A stretch of DNA of 64,000 nt, taken from the NCBI GenBank assembly GCA_013816805.1, contig JACDDS010000003.1, positions 198,582-262,581 of the forward strand, in the 5' to 3' direction. The stretch is from Chitinophagales bacterium (GTDB taxonomy: Bacteria; Bacteroidota; Bacteroidia; Chitinophagales; UBA10324). Within the stretch, counting starts at the first letter, position 1; each line of letters starts with the position of its first letter. The notes below the pieces were generated by a model that was given only the letters and a program-made list of their open reading frames with translations, was not told the DNA's origin and ran no database searches. A program made the translations under genes and the position numbers. Shown one piece after another: positions 37,859 through 46,454 of this stretch.

Positions 37859-39274
37859 TCAGAAGATCACCTTATTCAATTCTTTAACCATATTCCTCCT
37901 ATGGCTGTACTTCACCTTAAACTCGTTTACCAATAACCTGATTGTCTCATTGCCGGAAGGAAGAGATTGAATCTTTTTCATGGTTGTGCACAGATAAATA
38001 TAATGATTTCGGCCTAAGTTGTGTTCTGCGTAACGCCTCAGTGCTTCTTTATAGACTTCTACCACTTCCACCGGAAATTTATCTTTTAAATATTCGAAAC
38101 AGGATTCTGCAAACCCGAGCGATTCATTTTTTTTAAGGAGCTGCAATAATTTTAAAAAATCCTGCTCTTCTATATATAGTGATGAAAGCGCGTAAATATT
38201 TTTTATTCCAAAATTCCGTTCACTTTTTATTTTATCAGCTATAGATTCTGCTTTCTCTTTCCAATCACGCAGAGAATAAGTTTCTTTTACAATGCGATAA
38301 TAATTTATGTCGTAGCCCTCAAAAAATAGCCTTAAGGCAATGTTTCTGATATTTCGAATATCATTTTCCTTTTGAGCAACCATAAGCAGCATTTTATCCC
38401 ACTGTGAGCTTACATTCAGGCGGGACTGCTGTTCTTCAATCAGCTTACTTTCTTTAATCAGTTTTTTAGCCATACTGAAATTTTCCTGCAGGATTGCGGT
38501 GTCTATCAACTGCGCGCGGAAAGATGAAATATGAAGATTCCCCGATATCACTTTTTGAGCTTCCTCTTTTAAATTCATTATTTCAAGCAGCTCGACTTTT
38601 CTTCGCAATAAATACTCTTCAAAATATTTGATTCTTGAAAGCTCACCTTGATTTTTTAATGTTTCAATATAGTTGTTTATAATCTTCAGCAGCTCGTTGA
38701 ATTTACTTTTTTCAATGAAGTCATTAGCGAGTAAATTCAGCCAATAAATATTTTTTTGGTCTTGTTTCGTGATCGCGGCCACAGCAAGATTTATTATTTC
38801 TTCTTTTAAATCGTAACCGGCATCAGAACTTAATATGGCTTGAAGAATATCAAAAGACCGACCGATGCAACTTTCAAACAGTTCCGGAATTTCATCTGTA
38901 TCAAAATTTTGTAATGGCAATTCTATCAGCGTAACAGCTAAATGAAATGGATCCAGAAAATTGTTTTCTAAGAGTTGATCATCTGCCTCATTAAATAAAT
39001 AATTCAACCTGTCACCCAATTGTTTTTCTCCGGATTTTGAAATGAATCCTTTCTCATCTGCGGCACTGTATAAGATGCTGCTGAGCAAAGTGAGAAACTT
39101 TTTGGTGCCATGTCCGGGTAACTTATCGGTAAAGTGCAGTAATAAATCCGTACGGAATCCTTGATTAAGAACAGCAAATTCTTCGATGAATTTTTTCAGA
39201 TCGCGACTCCTTATTTTTTTCATCAGTATACGAAATGAATCCATTCCTGATGATGATGTCAAATCCTTTTCCAC
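37859..39274 (-). CDS. Alpha-solenoid protein of unknown function
   Basis: The 471-residue protein is almost entirely helical with irregular helix pairs. Examples are NYIETLKNQGELSRIKYFEE, ENFSMAKKLIKESKLIEEQQ and SLYIEEQDFLKLLQLLKKNE. No signal peptide, membrane segment or catalytic motif is seen. The C-terminal part, containing RYAEHNLGRNHYIYLCTTMK and ending in an RR-rich stretch (KYSHRRNMVKEL), resembles the helical C-terminal region of SWIM zinc-finger proteins, but no SWIM CxC-H motif exists here, so this is only a possible distant relation. It is divergent from the hydroxyacyl-CoA dehydrogenase gene and convergent with pheS. Function is unknown. Confidence 0.72.
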   Translation of the reverse strand: MEKDLTSSSGMDSFRILMKKIRSRDLKKFIEEFAVLNQGFRTDLLLHFTDKLPGHGTKKFLTLLSSILYSAADEKGFISKSGEKQLGDRLNYLFNEADDQLLENNFLDPFHLAVTLIELPLQNFDTDEIPELFESCIGRSFDILQAILSSDAGYDLKEEIINLAVAAITKQDQKNIYWLNLLANDFIEKSKFNELLKIINNYIETLKNQGELSRIKYFEEYLLRRKVELLEIMNLKEEAQKVISGNLHISSFRAQLIDTAILQENFSMAKKLIKESKLIEEQQSRLNVSSQWDKMLLMVAQKENDIRNIRNIALRLFFEGYDINYYRIVKETYSLRDWKEKAESIADKIKSERNFGIKNIYALSSLYIEEQDFLKLLQLLKKNESLGFAESCFEYLKDKFPVEVVEVYKEALRRYAEHNLGRNHYIYLCTTMKKIQSLPSGNETIRLLVNEFKVKYSHRRNMVKELNKVIF

Positions 39275-39377
39275 CGTTTTCTATTAAGTAAACCTATAAA
39301 GATAGGCCTTTGCAGAAAGCGTTTTTCTGTTATCCCAAAAGATGGGAACCTATAAATCCTATCATCCTTATAAAAAT

Positions 39378-39385
39378 TATCTTTG
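39378..39385 (+). promoter_or_regulatory. Probable -7 element of the hydroxyacyl-CoA dehydrogenase gene
   Basis: TATCTTTG fits the Bacteroidota -7 consensus and lies 17 bp before the chosen ATG at 39403. It falls within the longer open frame, supporting the internal start. No TTTG is found at the -33 distance. Confidence 0.45.
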
Positions 39386-39402
39386 AAAAAAGACAAATCA
39401 TT

Positions 39403-40257
39403 ATGAAACTGGATGAAGTAAAGTGTATTGCAGTTATAGGGTCTGGTATTATGGGTTCCGGTATCGCACAAATCATTGCTCATGCAGGTTATAAAACTAT
39501 CTTGTATGATGTGCAGCGTGAGGCGACACTGAAAGGCCTTGATATCATTAAAAAAAATCTGCAAAGTGCAGTAGAAAAGAAAAAAATTTTAAAAGAAGAA
39601 CAGGATCAATTGCTTTCGAGAATAACACTTTCATCCAATTTTTCTGATTTAAAATGTGAATTAGTCATTGAAGCAATAATAGAAAGGCTGGAGACCAAAT
39701 CAGAACTTTTTACTAAGCTTGAAATGCTAAATGATCACAACACTATTATCTGTACGAATACATCTTCTATTCCCATCACTCTTCTTGCAAAAGAATTACA
39801 CCATCCTGAACGATTGGTAGGAATGCACTTTTTTAATCCTGCCCATATAATGACATTGGTGGAAGTGATATCAGGCCCGGCAACAAGCAATGAAAATGCA
39901 ACCACTGTTTTTCTTCTTGCTCAAAAAATGGGAAAAAGCCCCGTAATGGTAAAAGATGCTCCCGGCTTTATTGTAAACAGAATTGGGAAATTATACCATA
40001 CAGAATCATTAAAAATCCTGGAAGAGCAGATCGCGGCAATGGAGGCCATTGATGCATTACTGGAATCAAGCGGATTCAAAATGGGCCCATTCAAGCTGAT
40101 TGATCTTATCGGGGTCGATGCAAATCTGAATGTTACAAAATCTCTTTATGATTTATTTAACCAGGAACCAAAGTTTCGGCCCAGCCGTATTCAACAGCAG
40201 CTGGTTGATGCCGGATCATTAGGAAGAAAAACAGGTGCAGGGTTTTATCAATACTAA
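39403..40257 (+). CDS. hbd: 3-hydroxybutyryl-CoA dehydrogenase
   Basis: The start at 39403 (MKLDEVKCIAVIGSGIMGSG) removes 31 residues that precede the Rossmann fold and cross a promoter-like TATCTTTG. The 284-residue enzyme oxidises (S)-3-hydroxyacyl-CoA with NAD+. The NAD-binding motif GSGIMGSGIAQ is at about residues 13-23. The catalytic His-Glu region is in GMHFFNPAHIMTLVEVI, and DAPGFIVNRIGKLYHTESL begins the C-terminal helical domain. It ends GRKTGAGFYQY, typical for this family. It takes part in beta-oxidation or butanoate metabolism; the acetyl-CoA acetyltransferase at 52085 could supply the neighbouring step, though it is 12 kb away. Confidence 0.95.
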   Translation: MKLDEVKCIAVIGSGIMGSGIAQIIAHAGYKTILYDVQREATLKGLDIIKKNLQSAVEKKKILKEEQDQLLSRITLSSNFSDLKCELVIEAIIERLETKSELFTKLEMLNDHNTIICTNTSSIPITLLAKELHHPERLVGMHFFNPAHIMTLVEVISGPATSNENATTVFLLAQKMGKSPVMVKDAPGFIVNRIGKLYHTESLKILEEQIAAMEAIDALLESSGFKMGPFKLIDLIGVDANLNVTKSLYDLFNQEPKFRPSRIQQQLVDAGSLGRKTGAGFYQY

Positions 40258-40298
40258 TTATTTGATTTAAACAGTCAGATGTAATTGTAAACCAGTTC

Positions 40299-41528
40299 AT
40301 GAAAAAAGTAAATATTAACGCAATCGGAATTCTATTTTTAATTTTTATATCCTGTTCATTCAGGAACGAAAAAAAAGGTGTTAGCAATGCTGCTGATTCT
40401 TCCATCAGCTACGGAGTTACTTTAAAACTCATTGCTTCCGGGCTGGAAGGTCCAATTGGTATGGCTGTTCCGGCAGATAAAAGCGGAAGGTTATTTGTAG
40501 TGGAACAAGCAGGAACGGTTCGCATTATTAAAAATGGTCAATTACTTACCACTCCTTTTATTAACATTTCATCAAAGCTGGATAAACTAAGCGGCTCTTA
40601 TTCTGAGAAAGGATTGCTTGGCATGGCATGTCATCCGGATTTTAAAACAAACGGAAAATTTTATCTCTACTATTCAGCACCGCCTTTTCAAAAAAATATG
40701 GACAATACAAGCATAATTGCTGAATATACTGGTTCACCTAATGCAGATCTTGCTACCAACAGTGAGCGGATATTGTTCAAAATTGATGAGCCAGAGTCCA
40801 ACCACAATGGAGGTCAGCTAGTTTTTGGGCCGGATGGTTATTTATATGCAGGCGTAGGTGATGGAGGAGGTGCAGGTGATCATCATGGATCTACCGGAAA
40901 CGGACAGAATATTAATACACTGCTCGGAAAAATTTTAAGAATTGATATAAATGCTGCCACAGGACCTGTAGCTCCGGGTGATAATCCTTTTGTAAATAAA
41001 TCCGGTCAGGATGAAATTTTTGCTTATGGATTAAGGAACCCGTGGCGTTTCTCTTTCGATCGAACAACCGGAAGGCTGTTTTGCGCAGATGTAGGCCAAA
41101 ATGATTATGAAGAGGTGGACATTATTGAGAGGGGAAAAAATTACGGATGGCGCATTATGGAAGGAAGCCATTGTTATAATCCTTCCCATAACTGCAATAC
41201 GCAGGGACTAATTTTTCCCATTCATGAATATGATCATACAGTTGGAAAAAGTATAATTGGTGGTTTTGTTTATCGTGGAACAAAATACCCTGAGATGGAA
41301 GGAAAATATATTTTCGGAGATTGGACAGGAAAAATTTTTGTGTTAGTGCAGCAGCCAGCAACCGGATCATGGGAGCGCAGGGATTTAGCTATTGCAAGTG
41401 CTGATTTAAAAAATAATTTTTACATAAACAGCTTTGGAGAAGATGAAAATGGTGAGCTCTATGTATTGGGTCAAAATGGTATTGGTCCTAAAAAATCCGG
41501 AGTTGTATATCGCCTGGAATTTAACTAA
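40299..41528 (+). CDS. PQQ-dependent sugar dehydrogenase-like lipoprotein
   Basis: The 409-residue product has a lipoprotein signal (LFLIFISC, Cys near residue 20). The mature part is a glucose/sorbosone dehydrogenase-type six-bladed beta-propeller: GLEGPIGMAVPADKSGRLFV, ESNHNGGQLVFGPDGYLYAG, GDGGGAGDHHGSTGNGQN and AYGLRNPWRFSFDRTTGRLF carry the calcium/PQQ loops. DYEEVDIIERGKNYGWRIME and GGFVYRGTKYPEMEGKYIFG are also family signatures. It presumably oxidises a sugar or aldehyde in the periplasm or on the cell surface with PQQ. No PQQ biosynthesis genes are in the window, so the cofactor would be scavenged or made elsewhere. Confidence 0.9.
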   Translation: MKKVNINAIGILFLIFISCSFRNEKKGVSNAADSSISYGVTLKLIASGLEGPIGMAVPADKSGRLFVVEQAGTVRIIKNGQLLTTPFINISSKLDKLSGSYSEKGLLGMACHPDFKTNGKFYLYYSAPPFQKNMDNTSIIAEYTGSPNADLATNSERILFKIDEPESNHNGGQLVFGPDGYLYAGVGDGGGAGDHHGSTGNGQNINTLLGKILRIDINAATGPVAPGDNPFVNKSGQDEIFAYGLRNPWRFSFDRTTGRLFCADVGQNDYEEVDIIERGKNYGWRIMEGSHCYNPSHNCNTQGLIFPIHEYDHTVGKSIIGGFVYRGTKYPEMEGKYIFGDWTGKIFVLVQQPATGSWERRDLAIASADLKNNFYINSFGEDENGELYVLGQNGIGPKKSGVVYRLEFN

Positions 41529-41557
41529 GCGGGTGAATATATGCTTATAGACTGAAA

Positions 41558-41779
41558 TTATATCTGACCGTTATCTAGTTTTTTCATTTCTCCAGTAATC
41601 ATTGCCGAATTAATATCATTTAGCTTCTCTAGCTCACTGATAATGTTCTTATAGTTTTTATCATCCCGGTTTTGCGATATCTTCCACGCTCCCTCAATGG
41701 CAGTAATATCCTCATTTCGATATATTTTCAGAGCATGCAAGATTAGGTTTGTTAAACAGTTGTCAAAGAAATATTTCAA
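41558..41779 (-). CDS. Small hypothetical protein
   Basis: This 73-residue frame (MKYFFDNCLTNLILHALKIY...) has an ATG start, lysine/asparagine-rich helical composition, and ends without a recognised domain. A perfect 17-bp palindrome lies 17-33 bp upstream. Its composition is protein-like, but neither a clear promoter nor homologues can be shown here, so it could be spurious. It stands alone between the sugar dehydrogenase and the GNAT gene. Confidence 0.4.
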   Translation of the reverse strand: MKYFFDNCLTNLILHALKIYRNEDITAIEGAWKISQNRDDKNYKNIISELEKLNDINSAMITGEMKKLDNGQI

Positions 41780-42113
41780 TAAATTTCTTTTGAAGTTGCT
41801 TTATTAAAGCAAGTATTAAATTCTTAAAAATTTTTATTGTGGGAAAACTCCCCCTGGACTTACAGAAAACCTGAAAATATTTTAATGTTAAAAAATGAGA
41901 GAATATGCAAGAATAAAGTAACAAAGGTGCCCGTATCAGATTTTCAACTATTGGAAAATATAAATATTAATTTTATTTTGAGCTGAATATACTTATGAAA
42001 GGAGTTCAGGCTATCACTTATTCCTTGAATTTCATCAATATGAATTCACAAACTACACGGCTTTATTTCCGGATTAAAATGGCAGTATTATTTTAATATA
42101 AAAGGAACGTGCC
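41780..42113. other. Gene-free region
   Basis: This AT-rich stretch of 334 bp contains the palindrome at 41796-41812 but no plausible gene, RNA or terminator that I can recognise. It may hold the promoter for the GNAT/RraB-like pair. Confidence 0.5.
41796..41812. promoter_or_regulatory. Palindrome upstream of a small ORF, possible operator
   Basis: TTGCTTTATTAAAGCAA is a perfect inverted repeat: 8-bp arms around one central base. It sits just upstream of the 73-residue frame at 41558-41779 and in an AT-rich gene-poor region. Dyads of this size often bind dimeric repressors, though nothing identifies the factor. Confidence 0.4.
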
Positions 42114-42566
42114 ATGAAAATTGTTGAAGCCGAACTTAATAGGTTGGATGAATTGTCCGTCATGTTTGATGCCTATCGGATTTTTTACCATCGATCATCA
42201 GACATAGAAGGTGTCCGAAATTTTTTACATGACCGGATTATTAACAGACAATCTGTAATTTTTCTCGCAATAGAAGAACATCAAAGTGCCGTTGCATTTG
42301 CCCAACTTTATCCGTTGTTCTCCTCTATCAATATGAAACCGGTCTGGTTGTTAAACGATCTTTTCGTCAGGCCGCAGTTTCGGAACAAGGGTATTTCAAA
42401 ACTGCTGTTGGAAAAATGTAAAATATTGGCTGCAGAATCTATGGCACATGGAGTGCTTCTTGAAACGGAAAAAACAAATATGGTTGGAAACCATTTGTAT
42501 CCGTCTGCTGGATTTAAGTTATATGACCAAACTAATTTCTACTTCTATGAAAATCCAAACTATTAA
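42114..42566 (+). CDS. GNAT-family N-acetyltransferase
   Basis: The 150-residue protein is a single GNAT domain. Strand 4 and motif A are visible in VWLLNDLFVRPQFRNKGISK (about residues 80-99), where the QxxGxS-type loop binds the pyrophosphate of acetyl-CoA. Motif B-like VLLETEKTNMVGNHLYPSAG and FKLYDQTNFYFYEN follow. Substrate is unknown. It is followed after 6 bp by the RraB-like gene, so both are probably co-transcribed. Confidence 0.88.
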   Translation: MKIVEAELNRLDELSVMFDAYRIFYHRSSDIEGVRNFLHDRIINRQSVIFLAIEEHQSAVAFAQLYPLFSSINMKPVWLLNDLFVRPQFRNKGISKLLLEKCKILAAESMAHGVLLETEKTNMVGNHLYPSAGFKLYDQTNFYFYENPNY

Positions 42567-42572
42567 TACCAT

Positions 42573-42965
42573 ATGGCACATTACAACATTTTTCGTTCCG
42601 GTAAGTATCGCTTTATTTCTGAAGATGAATACCGTGAAAAGCGAGTACTGCAGCGCTTTTTTAATTCAAAAGTGTTAAACCAGTTCCGGGAGCAGGGCGG
42701 GGGCAGAGGGAAAGTGTTGCCGGTTGAATTTTTCTTCTATACGGATGATGAGGATAAAGCTATAAATCTGGCGATAGAAATTTCAAAATTACATTATGAA
42801 ATCTCGGGTATTGATCGGGATCGGAGTGATAATAAATGGCAGGTAAAAGGGCGTGCTCCGATTATGAAGATGGAAAACAAGACACTTACAAAATGGTCTA
42901 AGCAAATGGTAGATCTGGGATATGAAAATGATTGTGATTTTGATGGCTGGAATATCCTTCTTTAG
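42573..42965 (+). CDS. RraB-like (ribonuclease E inhibitor fold) protein
   Basis: The 130-residue protein resembles the RraB family along its C-terminal two-thirds. It has a VEFFFYTDDEDKAINLAIEI start, an alpha-beta pattern with WQVKGRAP, and the characteristic acidic DGW end (NDCDFDGWNILL). RraB in E. coli binds RNase E and changes its substrate choice. Similar folds also occur in proteins of unknown role, so the target here is uncertain. The N-terminus (MAHYNIFRSGKYRFISEDEY) is a Bacteroidota-type extension. It is co-directional with the GNAT gene 6 bp upstream. Confidence 0.72.
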   Translation: MAHYNIFRSGKYRFISEDEYREKRVLQRFFNSKVLNQFREQGGGRGKVLPVEFFFYTDDEDKAINLAIEISKLHYEISGIDRDRSDNKWQVKGRAPIMKMENKTLTKWSKQMVDLGYENDCDFDGWNILL

Positions 42966-43046
42966 AGCAAGATTTACCATAAAATATTCTCTGCACAGGA
43001 ATAGCTCTTCCGGCTTTTATTACTTTTAGCACGATCAATATTTTTT

Positions 43047-44303
43047 ATGTCCGGAACAAAAGTGTTGTCAACCAACATTCTTAACCTTGCAGTAATCATT
43101 GCTGCACTCGGTTATTTTGTTGATATATATGATCTTCTATTGTTTGGAATAGTGCGGGTGCCAAGCTTACAATCATTAGGTTATAGTGGAGATGAGTTAC
43201 TAAATAAAGGCGCATACTTACTCAACTGGCAAATGAGCGGAATGCTGATTGGAGGTATTATTTGGGGAATTATAGGAGATAAACGCGGAAGATTGTCAGT
43301 ATTATTTGGCTCTATATTTTTATATTCTTTAGCAAATATTCTGAATGGTACTGTGCAATCGCTTGAAATGTATGCGGTCTATCGTTTTATTGCAGGTGTT
43401 GGCCTGGCCGGAGAATTAGGTGCCGGAATTACACTGGTCTCTGAGGTAATGACCAAAGAACGTCGTGGTTATGGTACTACTTTAGTTGCAGCTTTTGGAA
43501 TTTTTGGCGCTGTTGCCGGAGGCATCGTAGCAAAGGAATTTGACTGGAGAACAGCTTATTATGTCGGTGGTGCCTTGGGTATCGGATTGCTGATCCTCCG
43601 TGTAGGAGCTTATGAATCCGGAATGTTTCACCAGGTAAAAAAAGAGGCAGTACCGCGTGGAAATTTTTTGAGCTTATTTAGTAACCGGAAACGCTTTGCT
43701 AAATATGGTAAAGGCATTTTAATCGGTATTCCCATATGGTATGTAATTGGTATTTTAATCACTTTCGGACCCGAATATGCACAAAAGCTTAACATCGGAG
43801 TCAATTCTTCTACCGGGAAAACCATCATTACGGGAGGAAATACAATAATGTACCATTATGCTGGAGCTTCTATCGGAGCATTGTTTTGCGGATTGCTGAG
43901 CCAGTATTTGAAAAGAAGAAGATCTGCATTGTTTTATTTCCTTTTGGCTGATGCAATATGTGTTTTTATCTATGTCTCATTGAAAGGCTCTTCAGTACCA
44001 TTTTTTTATTTCTTTGTTTTTTTATTTGGCATTGCAAATGGGTATTGGTCAGTATTTATGACGGTTGCCTCTGAACAATTTGGAACCAACATCAGGGCCA
44101 CAGTTACTACAACTACCCCTAATTTCGTGAGAGGCTGTGTAGTACCAATGACTTCACTTTTTTTATTTCTGAAAACACAATCCGGCAATATAATAACCGC
44201 ATCGCTTTCGGTGGGTATCATTGTTTTAGTAGTATCCTTTTGGGCTTTATGGAGAACAGATGAAACTTTTGGTAAGGATCTTGACTACCTTGAAACTATG
44301 TAG
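43047..44303 (+). CDS. MFS transporter
   Basis: The 418-residue protein has about 12 membrane helices. Helix 1 has FVDIYDLLLFG, whose DxxD pattern resembles the aromatic acid/sugar:H+ symporter branch. Motif A between helices 2 and 3 is GDKRGRLSVLFG. GLAGELGAGITLVSEVMTKE in helix 4 and the following loop (ERRGYGTTLVA) are typical of the SP/AAHS families. A C-terminal acidic tail follows. It moves a small organic solute using the proton gradient; the solute is unknown. It ends 3 bp from the convergent envC-like gene. Confidence 0.9.
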   Translation: MSGTKVLSTNILNLAVIIAALGYFVDIYDLLLFGIVRVPSLQSLGYSGDELLNKGAYLLNWQMSGMLIGGIIWGIIGDKRGRLSVLFGSIFLYSLANILNGTVQSLEMYAVYRFIAGVGLAGELGAGITLVSEVMTKERRGYGTTLVAAFGIFGAVAGGIVAKEFDWRTAYYVGGALGIGLLILRVGAYESGMFHQVKKEAVPRGNFLSLFSNRKRFAKYGKGILIGIPIWYVIGILITFGPEYAQKLNIGVNSSTGKTIITGGNTIMYHYAGASIGALFCGLLSQYLKRRRSALFYFLLADAICVFIYVSLKGSSVPFFYFFVFLFGIANGYWSVFMTVASEQFGTNIRATVTTTTPNFVRGCVVPMTSLFLFLKTQSGNIITASLSVGIIVLVVSFWALWRTDETFGKDLDYLETM

Positions 44304-44306
44304 AAT

Positions 44307-45611
44307 TTATTTGCGAAGAAGCCAGTTCTCAGGATCGAGTAGTGTAGTACCCTTCCAGATTTCAAGATGTACCGTTGTAATTCCATTTTCATTATTATAA
44401 ACCGTTCCTATGGATTGTTTGGTTGAAATTTCTTCTCCGGTTTTTACATTCACAGATGCTAAATTGCTGTAGACTGTAAAATATTCCCCATGCTTTATCA
44501 ATATTGCTTTATGATATCCTGGGTTTGACAATATGCTTACCACTTTGCCTTTGAATAAAGCACGTACTGAAGCGCCAGTACCTGTTTTAATATCTACACC
44601 ATTATTTTTCATTTTTACATTTTCAAGTAAAGGATGCGGATGCTCTCCAAATGATTCAATAATCTCCCCTTTTTCCACAGGCCAGGGCAGCTTGCCCTGA
44701 TTGTTTTCAAAGCTTGCAGAAAGCGCAGCAGCTTCAGGAGTTAAGGCAAGAGAGGATGAAGAGCTATTGGTTTTACCTGCTGACGCAGCAATTTTTTTTT
44801 GTTCTTCAATCTCTTTACGGATAAGGTCAGCGATCTGTTTTTTTAATTGCGACTGCTCCTGCTTTTTTTTACTAAGATCAGCCTTAATTTTTTTTTCCTG
44901 CCCGGAAAGGGTTTTAACCATCTTATCTTTTTCCGATTTTTCTGCTGCTAATTGATCTTTCTGCTGTGTTTGCTGCATTACCATTTGCAACTTATCTTTT
45001 TTTGCAGTTTTTAAAACTCCCATCTGTTTTTTTAAGCTTTCTTCAGTTGCTAGTATAAGATCTGCCTGCATATGCCGGTACGCAGTATAACGCTTGAGAT
45101 ATTTAAGGCGAATAAAAGCTTCATTAAAATTATCAGCAGAAAAAAGAAAAATCAATTTGTCGTATGAGCTCCGGTGTTTGTAAGCATAGTAAATCATGTT
45201 TGCATAATTTTTCTTCAGGGTATCTAAATTCCGGTCAAGCATGCGAATCGTTCTCGACTTCTCATTAATCTGTTTATCAAATTGATTAATCTGAACCGTA
45301 TACTCATGGATCAACTTCTGGCGTACCTCAATTTTTTTTTGAAGAAGTGTAAGCTGTGTCAGGTTTACTGATTTTGATTTTTTAGTCTGGTTTAACTGTT
45401 TCTGCAAATCATTAATCTGGTTTACAATCTGATCACGCTTTTTTTCAAGGTCTTCTTTATTCTGACCGTTTTGGGCATACGAGGAAGGAGCGAGCAGTAT
45501 TAAAAAAAATGAAAAACTCAGTATGATTTTTAAATAGAAACAGAAAGATTTTACAGGCACTAAAGGCCGGGATGCAGGTTCTTTAACATTCAGCACAAAA
45601 AGAAAACACAT
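44307..45611 (-). CDS. EnvC-like murein hydrolase activator with degenerate LytM domain
   Basis: The 434-residue product has a signal peptide (IILSFSFFLILLAPSSYAQ). The ATG at 45611 gives a long basic prefix, and a GTG at 45560 (MPVKSFCF) would be a more usual start. Residues about 45-275 are a long coiled coil (KRDQIVNQINDLQKQLNQTK). A C-terminal M23/LytM domain follows at about 310-434 (GEIIESFGEHPHPL, NNGVDIKTGTGASVRALFKG, VHLEIWKGTTLLDPENWL). The first zinc His is replaced by Asn (NNGVD instead of HxGxD) and HxH is reduced to TVH, so it is probably not a peptidase. This is the EnvC/NlpD pattern, activating cell-separation amidases in the periplasm. It is the last gene of the envelope operon. 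Confidence 0.87.
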   Translation of the reverse strand: MCFLFVLNVKEPASRPLVPVKSFCFYLKIILSFSFFLILLAPSSYAQNGQNKEDLEKKRDQIVNQINDLQKQLNQTKKSKSVNLTQLTLLQKKIEVRQKLIHEYTVQINQFDKQINEKSRTIRMLDRNLDTLKKNYANMIYYAYKHRSSYDKLIFLFSADNFNEAFIRLKYLKRYTAYRHMQADLILATEESLKKQMGVLKTAKKDKLQMVMQQTQQKDQLAAEKSEKDKMVKTLSGQEKKIKADLSKKKQEQSQLKKQIADLIRKEIEEQKKIAASAGKTNSSSSSLALTPEAAALSASFENNQGKLPWPVEKGEIIESFGEHPHPLLENVKMKNNGVDIKTGTGASVRALFKGKVVSILSNPGYHKAILIKHGEYFTVYSNLASVNVKTGEEISTKQSIGTVYNNENGITTVHLEIWKGTTLLDPENWLLRK

Positions 45612-45652
45612 ATCTATTTTAGAAAATTGTTGAAGTCTCTTTAATCTTTAAC

Positions 45653-46405
45653 TCAATTAAAGGGCATGTTTTGAGGATCATTGATCTTTACTTTGCTAAA
45701 AGTAAGAATGATTACTGCCGGGTGTGGTTTAAGTAATTCAATTTTTCTCCACATGGCTATGGAGGGAGAATAACTTGTATCGAACTGACCATTTGTTAAA
45801 ACCACTAAACCGGATGATGGTTCCAGTATCGTTTGCGTAAGGTATTGAAACTGACGATTGAGCAATATTAAATTTTGTAAAGAATCCTGTGTCCATTCGA
45901 GCTGTAGTGTAGAATCTCCTAATTCAGGAATGAATTGTTTATCCGTTAGAAAAAGCGGGTTTCCTTCAATTAAGTCCTGCAATGTTTTTAAATCAATATG
46001 CTGCGAAGTATATTTTTTAAAAAAGTCAAACCCTTCACTATAGTGTTTTTGATGTATTCGGTCTATTCCACGAATGGAGTCTGAAGTAATTAAAATGCGG
46101 GCTACTTCAATGCCTAATCCGGGAGATACAGAAATCCATATCGCACTGTCCTGTCGAATGCGAATGGTAGCTGTGAGCTCAGTTTGATCTCCGCTGTCTT
46201 TAATTAAGATTTTAACTCTTGCAGCATACCAATCAAAATGCTGCAGATGCAAGTTCATGCTATCCTGCAATGCATTTACTTTTTTTGATGCAGCCGGGGG
46301 AATACTGATTTTTGAAATTACAGATGGGGTTTTACAGGAAGCGCAAAGCAATAATAAAAGCGCTATGCCTGGGAAACTTATATGATACCGGCATTTTTTA
46401 AACAT
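45653..46405 (-). CDS. DUF4292 lipoprotein, LolB-like fold suspected
   Basis: The 250-residue product starts with a lipoprotein signal (GIALLLLLCASC, Cys near residue 24), so it is probably anchored in the outer membrane. The mature sequence matches Bacteroidota DUF4292. Strands run YAARVKILIKDSGDQTELTA, AIWISVSPGLGIEVARILIT, then DFFKKYTSQHIDLKTLQDLI and EGNPL. This order resembles LolB (a long strand pair, an xxPLGxxxxR segment, a conserved loop, and a helix with L..WL.G.P), so I suspect the same convex beta-sheet that receives lipoproteins from LolA. It lies between a TPR lipoprotein and the EnvC-like gene in one operon. Function is inferred, not shown. Confidence 0.78.
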   Translation of the reverse strand: MFKKCRYHISFPGIALLLLLCASCKTPSVISKISIPPAASKKVNALQDSMNLHLQHFDWYAARVKILIKDSGDQTELTATIRIRQDSAIWISVSPGLGIEVARILITSDSIRGIDRIHQKHYSEGFDFFKKYTSQHIDLKTLQDLIEGNPLFLTDKQFIPELGDSTLQLEWTQDSLQNLILLNRQFQYLTQTILEPSSGLVVLTNGQFDTSYSPSIAMWRKIELLKPHPAVIILTFSKVKINDPQNMPFN

Positions 46406-46454
46406 TCAAATACTTTCCTGAAATCCTTTTACACTCAGTCAGTTACATTTTTAT

